64,000 nt of DNA, taken from assembly GCA_014155875.1 (NCBI GenBank), contig JACEFZ010021758.1, positions 50,916 through 114,915 of the forward strand. Reading direction: 5' to 3'. The stretch is from Cepaea nemoralis (lineage: Eukaryota; Mollusca; Gastropoda; Stylommatophora; Helicidae). Of the stretch, positions 1 through 11,577 are shown in pieces (within the stretch, counting starts at the first letter, position 1; each line of letters begins with the position of its first letter). Under the pieces are notes generated by a model. The model made no database searches. It had not been told where the DNA came from and saw only the letters and a program-made list of their open reading frames with translations. The position numbers were made by a program, and so were the translations under genes.

Positions 1-41
1 GCCTCTTATGTGTAATAAAACAATAACAGATAAAGACTGGA

Positions 42-210
42 GCATATTGTGACCATTGGAAATATTTGTGGGAAGAGATAGAGGAGGATTCTGTGAGAAA
101 TTCTTGAAAGTATTGTGTCTTGGCATAGGCGGGCTTGCGAACTGTTACATGCTGTTGGAGGTTGCAAGTTTTGGAGAAGCTTGATAGTTCATACCAGACG
201 GCAAGGCACT
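42..210 (+). mobile_element. LINE 3'-end fragment (RTE-like)
   Basis: This degraded fragment resembles the C-terminal tail of an RTE-like LINE. A block about a glycine-aspartate-rich 'gagatagaggag' motif, then 'ttcttga..gt.ttgtgtc', then a 'ggcaaggcacttgatgat' terminus, is shared with the copy at 6836-7262 and with the 3' ends of other RTE-like copies here. It runs straight into a GAT microsatellite, which fits a LINE 3' tail that later expanded. No reading frame is intact. Confidence 0.5.
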
Positions 211-218
211 TGATGATA

Positions 219-314
<96 letters not shown>

Positions 315-315
315 C
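211..315. repeat. (GAT)n microsatellite
   Basis: About 35 nearly perfect GAT units lie directly at the 3' end of the LINE fragment, so the array was probably seeded by the element's tail. The frame reading it as a run of methionines (135-539) is a by-product and not a gene. Confidence 0.95.
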
Positions 316-597
316 TAATGACACAAGCTTGGGTAGAGCACGCTATGTTGTATGGTATTTGTCAAGAGGAAGTAAACTTTATAGAAATTATAACTTCCGG
401 ATGGGGAGGGAGTTATTACGTATGGAGTTGTCTAGAGAAAGTGCATACGTATACTTTACTCCAGCGCATTTCTGAGACAGGCAGACAGTATTATAAATTA
501 GAGAGATTAATATCTAGACGAGAAGCACACTTGTCTTAAGATATATAAAGAAGAATAGGAAGAGGACGAAGAACTATAATTCCTATTATGTGAATTA

Positions 598-735
598 GGT
601 AGCCGTGGCGATGTCTGGTTAGTGTATTCGCCTTCCAAGACGATAGTCTTGTGTTGGATCTCTAGTAGAGACAAGATGAACCTAGCAGCTGATTAGCTCT
701 GGAAGGGTCAGGCCTCCAGAAGTCTCTACCAGAGA
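598..735 (+). mobile_element. possible tRNA-derived SINE head (degenerate)
   Basis: The stretch starts with an A-box-like 'tggcgatgtctggttagtg', followed about 40 bases later by a weak B-box-like 'tgttggatctc'. That spacing fits an RNA polymerase III promoter of tRNA type. A similar head is seen near 53340. The body is too diverged to place in a family. Confidence 0.3.
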
Positions 736-1958
736 TCTGCATAAGAGGAAAATAGTCGAGAATTTAATTCACAAACTAATATTAGTTAAGTACCTAATAC
801 TTGATACTTTTTAAACTTCACATCATGCAGTCGCATTCGTTACTTTAGCTAATGTAACTTCAGGTTATTCTTTACCCCATTCAATGACAACTGTTATTTT
901 ACCTTACAGAATCACATTTGTTTAGTTTACCTAACACAATCCTAGTCTTTACTTTGCCTCACACAATTAGGAATGTTACTTTAGCTAAAATAGTTTCAGT
1001 AATTACTTTATCTCAGTAAAAGAAATGTACAACTATGCACCAATTATCGTAGTATTGCATTAATAACTAGTGGTAGCAAAATTCTCCAGCGAATCATCAT
1101 TAACATCATTAAAAGTCAATGAGAATTTGAATTACAAGAAGTGTAAGCATGTTTCAGTAAGGACAGTGGAACTAATCATATTTTCGACATGCAAACAATA
1201 TGTGAGAAATGCTAAAAGTACAATGAAGATCTTATTAATTGTTTCACAGATTACAGTAATGCCTTCGCCTGTGTTCAGAATTAGTTATTGTGGAATTTCA
1301 TGAGAGATATGTCTCCAGCAAATGCCATTAGCTTAAGTGAATCATTATATTTGAACAACAAGCAACTGTCAGAGTCGCCGGTGAAACACAAAACTGCTTT
1401 AGGGTGTATATAAGATATGAGGTGAGACATGGATGAATTCTCTTCTAACTCTTGTTTAACATCTTTGCCGGAATGCAACTAGCGCAGGAACATATTTGAG
1501 ACCAGCAACAATTAATATCAATGTGTAACTGTTGGAAATCATATTCCATAACTCAGATATGCAGATGAGACGACTCGTCTCTAAAATAGTGCTAAGGATT
1601 AGAAGAGCTACATCTATTTGTCAATAGATAAGGCGCGGGTTGAAATCCATGTCTGAATATACAATAAAAACCAAACATAGTGTAATGTACACGGACAAAA
1701 CAACACGTGAACTAAATAGAAGACATTGTGAGTGCCAGTCAGTCTGCCAGGTTGCTGGGTCTTCTATGTGGTTATAGAAGGGAGATAAAAATGGGGATGT
1801 TAAGGAAAGGTTGGGGAAGAAATGTGGAAACAGATGCGAATCAGTTGGGGGACTTTACAAACAGTGGCTTCGAACAGGTACAGTGTAGTGAGGCTGTTGC
1901 TGCTCTGCCATATGCCACAAAACACTCAGTTAACATACATCATCTCTTATATCCTAAA
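736..1958. other. no feature recognised
   Basis: This is AT-rich sequence with short frames only. No splice, promoter or repeat structure could be supported. The region at 780-1010 shows loose internal similarity ('tactttagctaa', 'ttactttgcctcac'), perhaps an old minisatellite. Confidence 0.5.
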
Positions 1959-2366
1959 GGAGGCTGAGTGGTCTCTCGGTATGGTGTCCACCTCGAGTGC
2001 TGGAGGTCCCGGGTTCAAGCTCTGGTGAGGGCCGGGATTATTTTACGTGGACATGTAGTAACAACAATTTTCCCCTGGTCTCTGGGTAGTGAGATCGGAA
2101 GCCCGTGTGTATTGTAGCGCACGTAAAACATCCTTTGGCAGTTGGACATAAACAAATAGTAACCTAACGGCGCTGCCCGGGCAAAGTTTTGAGTTAAAAA
2201 ATCTACCCAAAGTATTTCAGGATCCTCGCCGGTGCTATGTAGTTCGTGCACTGAGCTGAGTTTCTCCTGACTCAGGCTTGAGTTAGGAGGAGAACGGAGC
2301 ACTTATTGGTTACACCCGTGTGCCGTGATGTTGATCCATTGACTAAACTAAAACTGACACTAAACA
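1959..2366 (+). mobile_element. SINE-B, full-length copy
   Basis: This is a tRNA-derived SINE. The head 'ggctgagtggtctc' carries the A box and 'cccgggttcaagc' the B box of an RNA polymerase III promoter. The body has the family landmarks 'cccctggtctctgggtagtg', 'ggcgctgcccgggcaaa', 'tttcaggatcctcgccggtg' and 'gttcgtgcactgagctgag'. The 3' end has 'gaacggagcac' and finishes in an (ACTAA)-type tail. Other copies lie at 28047, 30727 and 52356. It encodes no protein and would move using a LINE reverse transcriptase. Confidence 0.85.
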
Positions 2367-3290
2367 TAGAAGACATTGAAAAGGTTACATACTTTGAAGC
2401 GCTTGGCTCCTTAATTAACATCATGTGAGACTTGAAGAGAAGAAAGATGAAGATTGGCCACAGCAATGCAGGAGTTCAACAGTGGTAAGAAGCTATGGCC
2501 CATAACCAGCAAATGCATTAATATAAACTTTCTTGACAACATGCAACTTTCCCATGGCAACATATAGATGAAATGTGGACCATTTTGCAATCACTAAAGA
2601 AGAAATGTTACTGAGGAATTCTTAGAATATCGTAGACTAAGAAGAAGAAAATGCTGATAATGTGCAACATTTGAACATCTGAACACTAGCACATGAACAT
2701 CATGTTTTTAAAGCTGACATATGGTGGTCATATTAAACACCACAGTGGTTTATACAAACTACTAATACTGGCACCTTGCGTCTAGACAGACGATAGTTTG
2801 TTATATTGTATTTCAAAAAAGGTATAATAACTTCAACCAATGCTGGTAGTGCTTGCTTGCGTTCGCTGGCTGTGAACTGCAGCGTGAAGTCCTGTATGTC
2901 GGATGAAGGCATCCTGTTGTTCAACATCAGTGTGATGTCATACCGGACCTGAGGTGTACGTGAGTATCCGTTGTTCCCATGTCTGGCTTATTGGTGTGCA
3001 GACTGGTGGTTCGTCGCCGTGTAAGCAGATACGCTCCGACTTCGGAAGAATGGTCGTAGTGAATTGACTGTTTAAATCAATTCGTGTTGTAAATGTTTTC
3101 CCACAATGGATGCGTGTGAATACTTGGTAATTTCCACCACCACGCACCATATGACGTCTCACACTCTCAGTGTGTGACCTGTTTGAAATCATTGTGTCCT
3201 CTATCTTGATTCCAGTCCTGATATCTTCACTCCATGAAGCGATATCTGCTGCAACTTGTTTTCAAGGTGTAATATCAATTATTGTGTTAA
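2367..3290. other. no feature recognised
   Basis: No repeat family was recognised. Two adjoining small frames on the minus strand (2938-3192 and 2733-2927) have ordinary-looking composition, but there is no splice-site or homology support, so no gene is called. Confidence 0.4.
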
Positions 3291-3294
3291 TCAT

Positions 3295-3480
3295 TTCCCG
3301 CTTACACATCTTTGTACCATAGTAGAGGTCAACTCCGAGATCATTTAACCATAGTATACTTCACCAAAAAAGATGTCCTTTGATATTCTACCATCGCCCA
3401 CCCACCTAATGTGCCCTTCCATCTAAGTCTACGAAAACTGAGCCACACAATGTCACACCGTCCAATCTTTCCAATAATTC
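3295..3480 (-). mobile_element. decayed LINE ORF2 C-terminal fragment
   Basis: On the minus strand the sequence reads as a broken version of the segment around 'IRWVG..GRISKDIFFGE'. The clearly recognisable form of this segment occurs in LINE-Z near 19970-20040 (lhWLGH..RMEDERIPKDLLYG). Stops and frame changes are frequent. This is an inference from peptide resemblance only. Confidence 0.4.
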
Positions 3481-4828
3481 GGTATTTGTGATCTTAAAAG
3501 TATTATTAATAATAGCCCAGTACGAAAAACACTTCCAGTTGTTACTTTAACTCTCTTAGTCTCAAACATCGCGAGATGTGTGATGAGCATTTTTCCCGTG
3601 TGTTACAATCTGGCATTACGTGACTGCTTATTCTTTATCTTAAATCGGATGATATTATAGTAATCTAGCATATCCTAGTACGCTCTCTTTATTTTCATAC
3701 GATACACGCAGCTTACGGGACTTTCTTTTAGTGTAATTTCTTACGGAAACAAAAATAGATTTTTCTTTGAGTGTATGGGTCAATTCACACAATCTAGGTT
3801 GTTACTTTCATTATTTATATGTCAGACAAATTGTATTTAACCCTCTCTGGTCCAGAACTTATCACATAAAGTAACAAATGAATGCGGCCGAAGTATGGAA
3901 TGACAAATTGTTCATCATTTTATTAATTAATAGATTTATGACCAAAACTTTTGAACTAAACAATTAATGCTAAAATGTATATTTCTAACAAACAATAACT
4001 TTTAGTGTAAAAGCTATTCGCATAATTTTAACACACTGGTGCAAAAACAAGAGTTAAACATGTGAAATTAAGGACAGATTAATTGACAAAGTTGAAATGA
4101 TTAGTGAACTGACTGGCAAGGTTGTAACGTTGGGTAGGTGACTGTGGTGGTAATGTTGGTGGTTTGAGTCTTGGTGATAGTAGTAGTTGTAATAGATAAA
4201 GAAGAAGAAGAAACTTCGGATGAGAATAAGAGAATGTAAAATTAAATAGTAGAAGTACAAAGAAGTATAAAAGACGGAAAAACATAAGCAAACGTTAAAT
4301 AATGTGTGTGTATGATGTTGTTGTTTTTTTAACTAACAAAACAGAAACTAAAGTTTTAAAACAAATATTGCACCAAGACTAGATCGGCTATTGCTTGTAT
4401 GTTTCTAGGGCTCCGATATACGGACATTCTTCATTTGAATGGGATAATGAGTAGACAGGCATCGATGATTGTTTCTCCACAAACTAGCGCTATAATCTCT
4501 TAATCAATTCTGATGTTTGCGCAGTCCCCTGGTTCAATACATTGCCATCCAAAACATGTTCTCTTTACCACATATTTTTTCTCATTTTCTTTCAGTTGTA
4601 ACACTGGTTACTATGTGTTTCGTTTGCGCTTCCTATCACACACTTTGGTTGCACGCATTTGTTCTTCTACTTGTGTCCCTAGTCTGGAGCAGACATTGAT
4701 GATCATGGTTTTCCCATCTTTTCTGCCATCTGCTGTTTTAACGGAATTGCTGTTGCCTATATTATGTGTTGCTCAACTGTTTAAGCTTTGCACTTAGATA
4801 TGTCAGTATCTTCCTTTGTTGTTGTTTG
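3481..4828. other. AT-rich, no feature recognised
   Basis: Long AT-rich intergenic-type sequence. Short frames near 4054-4291 and 4513-4797 are low-complexity or leucine-, phenylalanine- and serine-rich translations with no recognisable family. Confidence 0.5.
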
Positions 4829-4908
4829 TATTTTTATTTTATTTTATTTTATTTTTATTTTTTTTTTTTTTATTTTTTTTTTTTTTTTTTGGGGGGGGGG
4901 GGGGGGGG
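4829..4908. repeat. poly-T tract passing into poly-G (T-rich then G18)
   Basis: A T-rich run (4829-4890) passes directly into 18 G residues (4891-4908). The same T-then-G pattern recurs at 7429-7452, 24612-24657, 33790-33855 and 35040-35089. Confidence 0.95.
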
Positions 4909-5021
4909 ATCCATATAGCATATGTCAGCTATATGCGGTATGACAGCATATGTCAGCTTTTTTATCTCAGTATGTTCCCACACACAGCTAAAGTCTTCTA
5001 CTCCATTTCTTCTTCTGATGA

Positions 5022-5262
5022 GTCTCCGCCGTGAAGTAGTTACGCCGCATGCCTGGCGCTCCGAATGTTGTAGGATCGATTCTGGCCTGCTTTGTTCGCT
5101 TTGCGAGTGCAACTTTCTCGGAGACTCCTGGGGGTTGTTGCTGGAGATATGGAGTTCTTGCTTTTAGCGACCCTTTCGGCAGCACACCCTGCGGAAAAAG
5201 ACCGAGCCATATGCGATAAAATCCTGTACAATGAAGTCAACCATCAAGTCTTTTAAGCTCTT
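5022..5262 (+). mobile_element. SINE-A copy
   Basis: This is a tRNA-derived SINE. The head reads 'ctccgccgtgaagtagttac' (A box region) followed by 'gtaggatcgattc' (B box). The body has 'tttctcggagactcctgggg', 'gctggagatatggagttc', 'ggaaaaagaccgagccatat' and 'gcgataaaatcctgtacaatg'. The same order of landmarks is found at 7460, 28111 and 36215. The head is mutated, so this copy is probably silent. Confidence 0.75.
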
Positions 5263-5639
5263 GTAAATTCTTCTTCCGATATTCCCCATCAATTCCATTT
5301 ATGGTTTTGATGAGTATTCTTTAGCAATGTTTGCAGCTGCGAGTACGCCATCTTTCGTTATCTTCCTTGTCCACCGTATTTCTAAATGTAGTGTCCACGT
5401 TCTAATGATGAATACTGGCGTCTACTCGACATCAGTCAAACTTTTTGTGGCACGGTGTTGTTAAGTAAAGATCATGTCCATGTTTGAAGACATCTTCATG
5501 ATGTGCCAAAGAATGAAACAAATTGCAGACATACTTCAAGACCTTAACTTCGACACAGAGAGACGGCCCAGATGATAACAAGAGAATCGTAACGTTTTCG
5601 TTCAGTTGATGACCACAGAAAAGAAAAGAAAAAAAAATA

Positions 5640-6232
5640 CAACAAAGACCCATCTAAAGGAACACCTCTTGAAACCAGTAACAAGTACTTAAGAAGTATA
5701 CTATCATCAAATGGAAAATCAGAAGACCAGATCAAAAATAGATGTAATAAGGCAAACCAACTCATTGGACAAATGACACCAATACTAAAGAATAAACACG
5801 TATCAATAGATAATAAAACAGCACCCTACAAAACAGTCTTCCTACCAACTCTATGCCAAAGCTGGAAAATGTCTGAAAAAGAAATGAGATTACTTAGAAA
5901 AATACTCATTGAATCAATAAGAGAGAAATTAAGAAATAAAGAAATCAGGGTTAAATGTTGGTCATAGCAGCGCTAGATTTCAACAGAAAACAGCAATTTA
6001 AATAGTTTGTCTATACAACAAGGCTAACAACCAACAGTATACCACAATAAGCAAGATGTATAGACCAAACGGAAGCAGAAGAGAGGCCGGCCACGTAAGC
6101 GATGGACAGAGGGAATAGCAGAGTCCATGGGAATCTTGATACATGAAGCCCGTAAACTGCAACTCTCCCGCTCTGTATTCTTCACCTCGACACCGCGAAG
6201 TACAAGAGGAACAAGATGAGATGAGATGAAAA
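5640..6232 (+). mobile_element. LINE ORF2 C-terminal fragment (RTE-like, second family)
   Basis: The frame at about 5690-5960 reads as the region after the reverse-transcriptase fingers/palm of an RTE-like LINE (YLrSilSSNGKSEDQIKN, then KANQLIGQMTPIL and MSEKEMRLLRKI). After a frame change the end of the protein follows at 6080-6190 (GRPRKRWTEGIAES, then a typical basic C-terminus). It ends in a short (ATGAG) repeat at about 6208-6230. The same 3' end occurs in reverse at 17543-17840 and 37433-37675. It is non-functional: frames are broken and the catalytic YADD box is absent. Confidence 0.65.
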
Positions 6233-6420
6233 AGTCTGACGAATGCAGTAGCAACCGGAAAGATCGAGGGTGCTGGAAACAAAGGTCTGCAAAGGGAGAA
6301 TATGTCCAATGGACAGACAGAGTGGCAAGGGGGACGATCACAGCTGTGTAACTTATCAAGAACACATAAGCCAGTGGTTCCTTGATTAGCATGATCGCCA
6401 GCTCCATTCGGCATTTAATG
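6233..6420 (+). mobile_element. LINE 3'-end fragment
   Basis: A 'TGKIEG' peptide (about 6258-6275) marks the C-terminal part of an RTE-like ORF2, as in the copies at 11578 and 26908. The following sequence is diverged and ends near 'ccattcggcatttaatg'. It abuts the previous fragment, so two insertions or a rearrangement are likely. Confidence 0.45.
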
Positions 6421-6835
6421 TGAAGACATTGACAGCTTTAAGCAGCGTCTATCTAGAAATGAAAGAGTTAAAATATACTTGTCCCATTTTATAATGATTT
6501 ACAATTGTATTTGAAAACAAGAAATTAATTACATTCTTAAAATATTGAAGATTGGTACAGTCGTTGTGATAGTGACAATAATTATCATAGGCTTAAATAA
6601 TATGAATACAGGAGTAATGGTGATACAAACAGAAAACAGACCGTGCCTAAATGTGCAGTAAAAGAGAATAGAGTTAATTCGGGGCGAGTGCAAATCTTGG
6701 TTCATAGATAACGTCAGATGGACGATGCATCACAGAGATAAAGAACAGCATAGGACAAGTAAAACCTGCATTTTATAAATGTAAAACTCGTATCCAATAA
6801 ATCCTTGTCATTGGAGATTAGAAAATAAATTCTTG
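6421..6835. other. no feature recognised
   Basis: AT-rich sequence between LINE fragments with no supported structure. Confidence 0.5.
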
Positions 6836-7262
6836 CATGTTAGATATAGCCAATTTTATCATATGGCTGAGAATCCCGGACAATTAGTAAACAAGCAAAT
6901 ACATCCCTAGATGTTTCAGCGATGTGGTTTTACAGAAGAATGTTGAAAATGCTATGGACAAGCTAAATGAGTTATCTAAACGTGTTGAAAGAGGGTAAAC
7001 TACAAAGACAACTTATCAGACACGTCAGAAATAGGCAGTCATCATTGTCTGGCCTCTTTATAAGAAAACAGACACCGAAAATATGATTACAACGGGACAG
7101 ATTTGTGCAAAGAGAGATAGAGGAAGACATTGAGAGAACATTCTTGAGTCTTGTGTCATCGCAGGGCAGAATGTCAGAGCACGAATTGATGCAAGAATTG
7201 GAGATCGCAAAATGTTCACAATAATGTTCACCCATACCATTTAGCACGGCACTCGATGCGGA
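6836..7262 (+). mobile_element. LINE ORF2 C-terminal fragment, degenerate
   Basis: Broken frames give 'MWFYRRMLKMLWT', 'LQRQLIRHVRNRQSS' and a terminal 'tttagcacggcactcgatg', in the same order as the MWFLRKMQRIPWT, RRRQS.LFGHVMRR and '..GT' blocks of RTE-1 (25105-26430). It is therefore an old, 5'-truncated member of a related family. A reverse-oriented part of the same stretch lies at 12735-12845. Confidence 0.6.
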
Positions 7263-7428
7263 TTAACAGATGAAGAACGGTTCATATTTCCACATGCCAG
7301 ATGTGAAGAGAAGCATGTACTAATTGTGTAGATGGCAATTTAGAGTGCAGCAGATTTACTGACAGGTATCTGTGACCTTGCTGTTCATATGTCACTTGTA
7401 CAATTAAAGTTAATGGTGTTTTTTGTGC

Positions 7429-7452
7429 TTTTTTTTGGGGGGGGGGGGGGGG
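7429..7452. repeat. T8-G16 tract at a SINE 5' junction
   Basis: Eight T residues pass into 16 G residues just ahead of a SINE-A copy. G-runs also sit at the 5' junctions of the SINE-B copies at 28047 and 52356. Confidence 0.95.
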
Positions 7453-7459
7453 AGAGAAC

Positions 7460-7695
7460 TACGGGCCTCCGTGGCAAAGAGTTTACGACGCCTGCCTCGC
7501 ACTCCGAAGGTTGTGGGTTCGATATCCGGCTTCGACGTTCGGTTCACGAGTGCAATTTTCTCGGAGACACCTGGGGGTCGACGCTGGAACTACAACGTTC
7601 GTGCTGCGGAAAGATACCGAACTATGAGGGATAAAACTCGGTGCAGTGAAATCAATCCTCTTGGCTTTTGCATTTCTTTTAAACCGTTTAAACTG
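7460..7695 (+). mobile_element. SINE-A copy
   Basis: The tRNA-like head 'gcctccgtggcaaagagttt' (A box) and 'ttgtgggttcgatatccgg' (B box) are followed by the family body: 'cggttcacgagtgcaatttt', 'ctcggagacacctgggggtc', 'cgttcgtgctgcggaaagat' and 'gggataaaactcggtgcagt'. The copy ends near 'ttttaaaccgtttaaactg'. It is one of the best-preserved copies and shows most clearly that the family is tRNA-derived. Confidence 0.85.
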
Positions 7696-7701
7696 GAACA
7701 C

Positions 7702-7853
7702 GTATAGGCATTCACACGTGACTGGTGTTACGTGACTAGCTCGCTTGCCTGCCGGCCCCGTGGTCACAACTAGATCAAGTATAGGCATTCACACGTGACT
7801 GGTGTCACCTGACTAGCTCGCTTTCCTGCCGGCCCCGTGGTCACATCGTGCGG
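7702..7853. repeat. 77-bp tandem duplication (two copies)
   Basis: 'gtataggcattcacacgtga' starts at 7702 and again at 7779. The two units differ at only a few positions. Each ends in 'gccggccccgtggtcac', which resembles a reversed tRNA-like A-box segment, so the unit may contain a SINE scrap. Confidence 0.9.
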
Positions 7854-8195
7854 CTAATTTTATTCTACACTGACCTGGGCTACCAGGTCGAAATAGTCTA
7901 AAATGGGTACCAGACACTAGTCTTGGAAGTAAAAACGGCTGGTGTGACGTTGACTATTTCACAGATTGAGTACTGATTGGTGTATACAAATATAGGGTTG
8001 GCTCCATATTCCAATACACCTCAAGTAATACAAACAGAATCAGGTCCTTTACTGAGCTGTTTTACTATAAATATAAAATCATGTATAACACCATACACAT
8101 TATGCTGCATACACATTTGACATATAACTTTCTAAAGTTTGGATATGTGTCAGAATAAAAAGAAACCCAAGATTTCCGAAAACTGAACAGAGGGC

Positions 8196-8395
8196 TTGAA
8201 AAGGCAAGAGACTTCACTTGATCGCAGCAGGCGTATCTCATATGGCTCGGTCTCTTTCTGCTGGATGTTCTGTCGAAAGCGTCTCACAAAGCACGAATTC
8301 TGTAGCTCTAGCGAAGATTATATACCGAACGAACGACTTATCGCAGAATCGAAGCTAGAACATTCAGAGCGCGATCACGAACACTGAAAAAAAGT
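8196..8395 (-). mobile_element. SINE-A copy, partial and diverged
   Basis: Read on the plus strand, 'catatggctcggtctctttc', 'gcacgaattctgtagctcta' and 'gcgaagat' match the reverse complement of the SINE-A body. The tRNA-like head is not recognisable, so this is a 5'-truncated or decayed copy. Confidence 0.55.
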
Positions 8396-8790
8396 CGAAT
8401 GACTCGAACATAAATTGAGGCTCCCCACACTCAAGGGACTCGGTTGCTAAACGTGTGATGTCGAAACATTGCTCTTACAATGAGTGATAATATGTTTCTG
8501 GTGTGCTGACAGAACAAATGTAAACTATGCTTATAGACGAAAAACGTCCTAAAAGCAAATCGCCGTAAAGTTAATTACCGTAAAGAAGGATACTATTGTG
8601 CGCGCCGATTGATGCAGTTTCGATAACAAATAAATACACGTCAACAGACCGATTTAATATAGGACACGTCCCTTGGTGGACAGATTAGTCACAGTATCTT
8701 TGAATTAGCAAACAAAACCTTGGATAAATCTGAAAAAGGCTAGGGATTTATGATATTTGTTGAAGCATCGATATCAATGCAGGACAGGCT
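8396..8790. other. no feature recognised
   Basis: Unique-looking AT-rich sequence with no supported element. Confidence 0.45.
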
Positions 8791-9100
8791 GAAAAGCCTC
8801 ATTGTATACAGGAACAACTCATAGTACACAGGATCAACTGATTGTACACATGACCAACTAATTGTGCACATGATCAACTGATTATACACATGATCAACTG
8901 ACTGTACACAGGATCAACTGACTGTACCACAGGATCAACTGACTGTACGACAGGATCAACTGATTGTGAACAGAACTAACTGATTATACACAGGATCAAC
9001 TAATTGCACCACAGGAGCAACTGATCGTACACAGGACAATCTGATTGTGTACAAGACCAACGGATTGTACACAGGATCAACTGACTGTACCAACAATTTC
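8791..9100. repeat. minisatellite, about 20-bp unit, about 14 copies
   Basis: Units of the type 'tgtacacaggatcaactgat' follow head to tail. Substitutions (cacatgatcaac, cacaggagcaac) and one-base insertions ('taccacagg') make the array imperfect. Confidence 0.9.
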
Positions 9101-9477
9101 TGCTCCAGCTGTACTGAGGCTGTTGTTTTAAAGTTACCAATCCAAACTTGCATGTTTGCAGGATTTTTCGATATTTCAACAACAGCCTGCGATCGAATGC
9201 GATTCTACGGTATGTCTGTGACTCCGCTCAATGGTCTGCCCTTTCAGAGTAATAATAGTTAAGTGCGCTTTAACTGTGGGTTTATTCTTGCCAACAACTC
9301 ATTACACATGGTTTGCCAGCGTTAATTTGGATCACGTATCCTTATTACATCGGCGTCCGTGGTTTGTGGTTGTTGAACTTACTTTCACAATCACGACATA
9401 TTGAGTTCGAAGTCACTCAATAACGATTTGGGAGCACATAGCTTTGCGTTGGTTTTCACAATGGCATGAGATGTCGG

Positions 9478-9602
9478 AAGATCAGAAAGCAATATCAAAA
9501 TAATAACAATAAGATCCCCTAGAATATTACAAAGCAGCCAATAAATGCTGGGATTGACTGCGACGTCCTGTAAAGAACATGCAGCTAACCCTATCGTTAC
9601 AC
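9478..9602 (+). mobile_element. SINE-C, 3' part only
   Basis: 'atgctgggattgactgcgac' and 'gtcctgtaaagaacatgca' are the SINE-C 3' end. Upstream, 'gatcagaaagcaatatcaaa' corresponds weakly to the 'gttcagaaagcaatggcaaa' landmark. No tRNA-like head is present. Confidence 0.55.
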
Positions 9603-9733
9603 CATTGAGAGGTAGCTTGCCATGCCCCATAAATAGTCTTATCTTTAGAGGTAGCAATATCAAAATGTTTAAAGCGCATAAGCTGTGTCTGCTGAATACG
9701 GCGTAGTGACTTCATTTTACACGCAGGTTATTT

Positions 9734-9850
9734 GGAATTAAATGTTGACTTCTGGTCCTGGATCTGGAGGAGTAAATTACAAGTATCTCAGAATTCTGAG
9801 AGCGTTCGCCTGATGGAGAGGGTGGCTGGCATATGGAAAGCTAACCCTTC
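9734..9850 (+). mobile_element. SINE-D, 3' part only
   Basis: The landmarks 'atgttgacttctggtcctgg', 'gagtaaattacaagtatctc' and 'gcctgatggagagggtggc' match the 3' half of the SINE-D copies at 23840 and 36041. Confidence 0.6.
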
Positions 9851-10329
9851 ACATACAGATCAGTTCAGTGCACTTACTGCATGTGTAGACTATGCCCAAG
9901 TTCTAAGCGAGTTAATGAAACAAAGATCTTTGCTTTATTGACTTGGAGTCCGTTCTGTACATAAGAATGTAATCTGCGAATGTCCGAATCCGTACCGGTT
10001 CTATGGGTTAAATAGCAGCTACTATTTCTGTGTCGATGATAATTAGTATAAGTTACATCGGAAAGCCTTGTGGGGATTAGGGGCATTTTCATATTAGTTC
10101 TGATCTCCAGATTACTAAATCTTATTACGCATTAGTTCTGACGGTCAGGTTCCTGGTTCAGTGTATGTATTCGGGTGCTTAGGTTGCGAAATCAATATAC
10201 GCATTAGTTATGAGTACGCATTAGTCTACATACCTGACACTTCCACTAAATGTTGACTTCTCGTTCAGGCATCAATGCCATTTACTCAACGTAAAATTGC
10301 CAATATTCAACATTTCGGTCAACATGGAA

Positions 10330-10478
10330 GGGTGATGTAGCCAAATCACACCCAAAACATGTCCGGGTACCATTGTAAGCTGGGTCGAATGAAATTCAAA
10401 CATCCGTCTATGTGAATTCGAACCCATGACAAACGAGACGCCAGGCTAGCAACTACTAACTACGCCACTGCGGTTCCC
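10330..10478 (-). mobile_element. tRNA-derived SINE head (SINE-E group)
   Basis: On the minus strand a tRNA-like A box ('agtggcgtagttagtagttg') is followed by a good B box ('gggttcgaattc'). The acceptor-stem ends do not pair, so it is not a tRNA gene. Confidence 0.5.
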
Positions 10479-10828
10479 ACTCCTCTGAAGATTGATAACC
10501 ATGCGTCGAATGCCGCTGCTGTTAAGCAGCTTTCTTCCGTGAAGTTCTACTCCAACAGAACCCGGAGCTGTGCTCCTACTCCTATATATAATGCATGCAT
10601 AATATGACAATGTGACATACAGTCTGTATAATTTTCGCCCGTAATGGCTTGTCTTGTATCTTTCCTTACATATTGCTGGGTGCTTCTGTCTCCTGTGTCT
10701 GTCCAGTGCTAAATATCGATTAAAGAATTCCCGTTCCTATTCTCAAGGCTAAATGAATGAATGTATAATCGCCGCTGTGAGACGGATGGGTGCCCCTGAA
10801 GTGTGCCTGTGCATGTTGGTGGTCAGTG

Positions 10829-10830
<2 letters not shown>

Positions 10831-10905
<75 letters not shown>

Positions 10906-10927
10906 GAGAGAGGGGAGAGAGAGAGAG
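10831..10927. repeat. (TG)n followed by (AG)n microsatellite
   Basis: About 15 TG units pass into an imperfect AG tract. Translations of this stretch are not genes. Confidence 0.95.
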
Positions 10928-10929
10928 CA

Positions 10930-11430
10930 TCTGAACTGTTTGTCTGTTTGGTCTGTCTGCATTGTGTTTGTCTGTAACTGTATGAGAGACCTGCCTGTTT
11001 AGATTGGTCTGCTGTGTCTCTCTGTAGGCGGTCTGTCAGCCTGTTCTGTCTGCCCGCGAGGTCTGTATGTTTATTTCTAAATCTGTCTGTATGCCTTTCC
11101 GCCCTATCTGTCTGTATCCGCCTGATGCAACTGAATTAGGAGTAAGGTGATGAATCTGTGAGAAATAAAGGATGCAACTACGAGATAAGATGAACACAAG
11201 TGGTAAGGTATTTTTTTTAGTTTTCACTGTTATTGCATTCATATTATAAACAATTGTTCTATGGTATATGTGTATGGAATATGAAAGATTGCTCTATATC
11301 TGATCCATCTGTCTGTCTATCTGTATGTCTAATCCTCGGCCCGTATGTCTGTTAGTATGTCTTTCTGTATATTTGTCTCTATCAGTCTGTCTTTCTGTCA
11401 GTCAGTCAGCCAATTAGTCAGTCAGATTGT
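10930..11430. repeat. cryptic CTGT-rich simple repeat
   Basis: Scattered 'gtctgtctg' and 'tgtctgtat' motifs recur over 500 bases without a fixed register, consistent with an old, interrupted tetranucleotide array. Confidence 0.6.
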
Positions 11431-11577
11431 CCTATACAGCGCCAGAGCCTGTTTAACTCTATTTTCACTGATATTTGTCTAGTCTCCAGAGTGTCTACAT
11501 TTACATTGGTAAATATGCAATATCACTTTATTCCTCCTATTTTGGGTAGGCACCCATTAGTGAATATGTGTAGTTTT

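Noticed and set aside
135..539. poly-methionine open frame
   Set aside because: Translation of the GAT microsatellite. The flanks show no gene features.
5015..5040. second hammerhead core (CTGATGA near 5017)
   Set aside because: The required GAAA is missing after a possible stem II, and no stem I partner exists.
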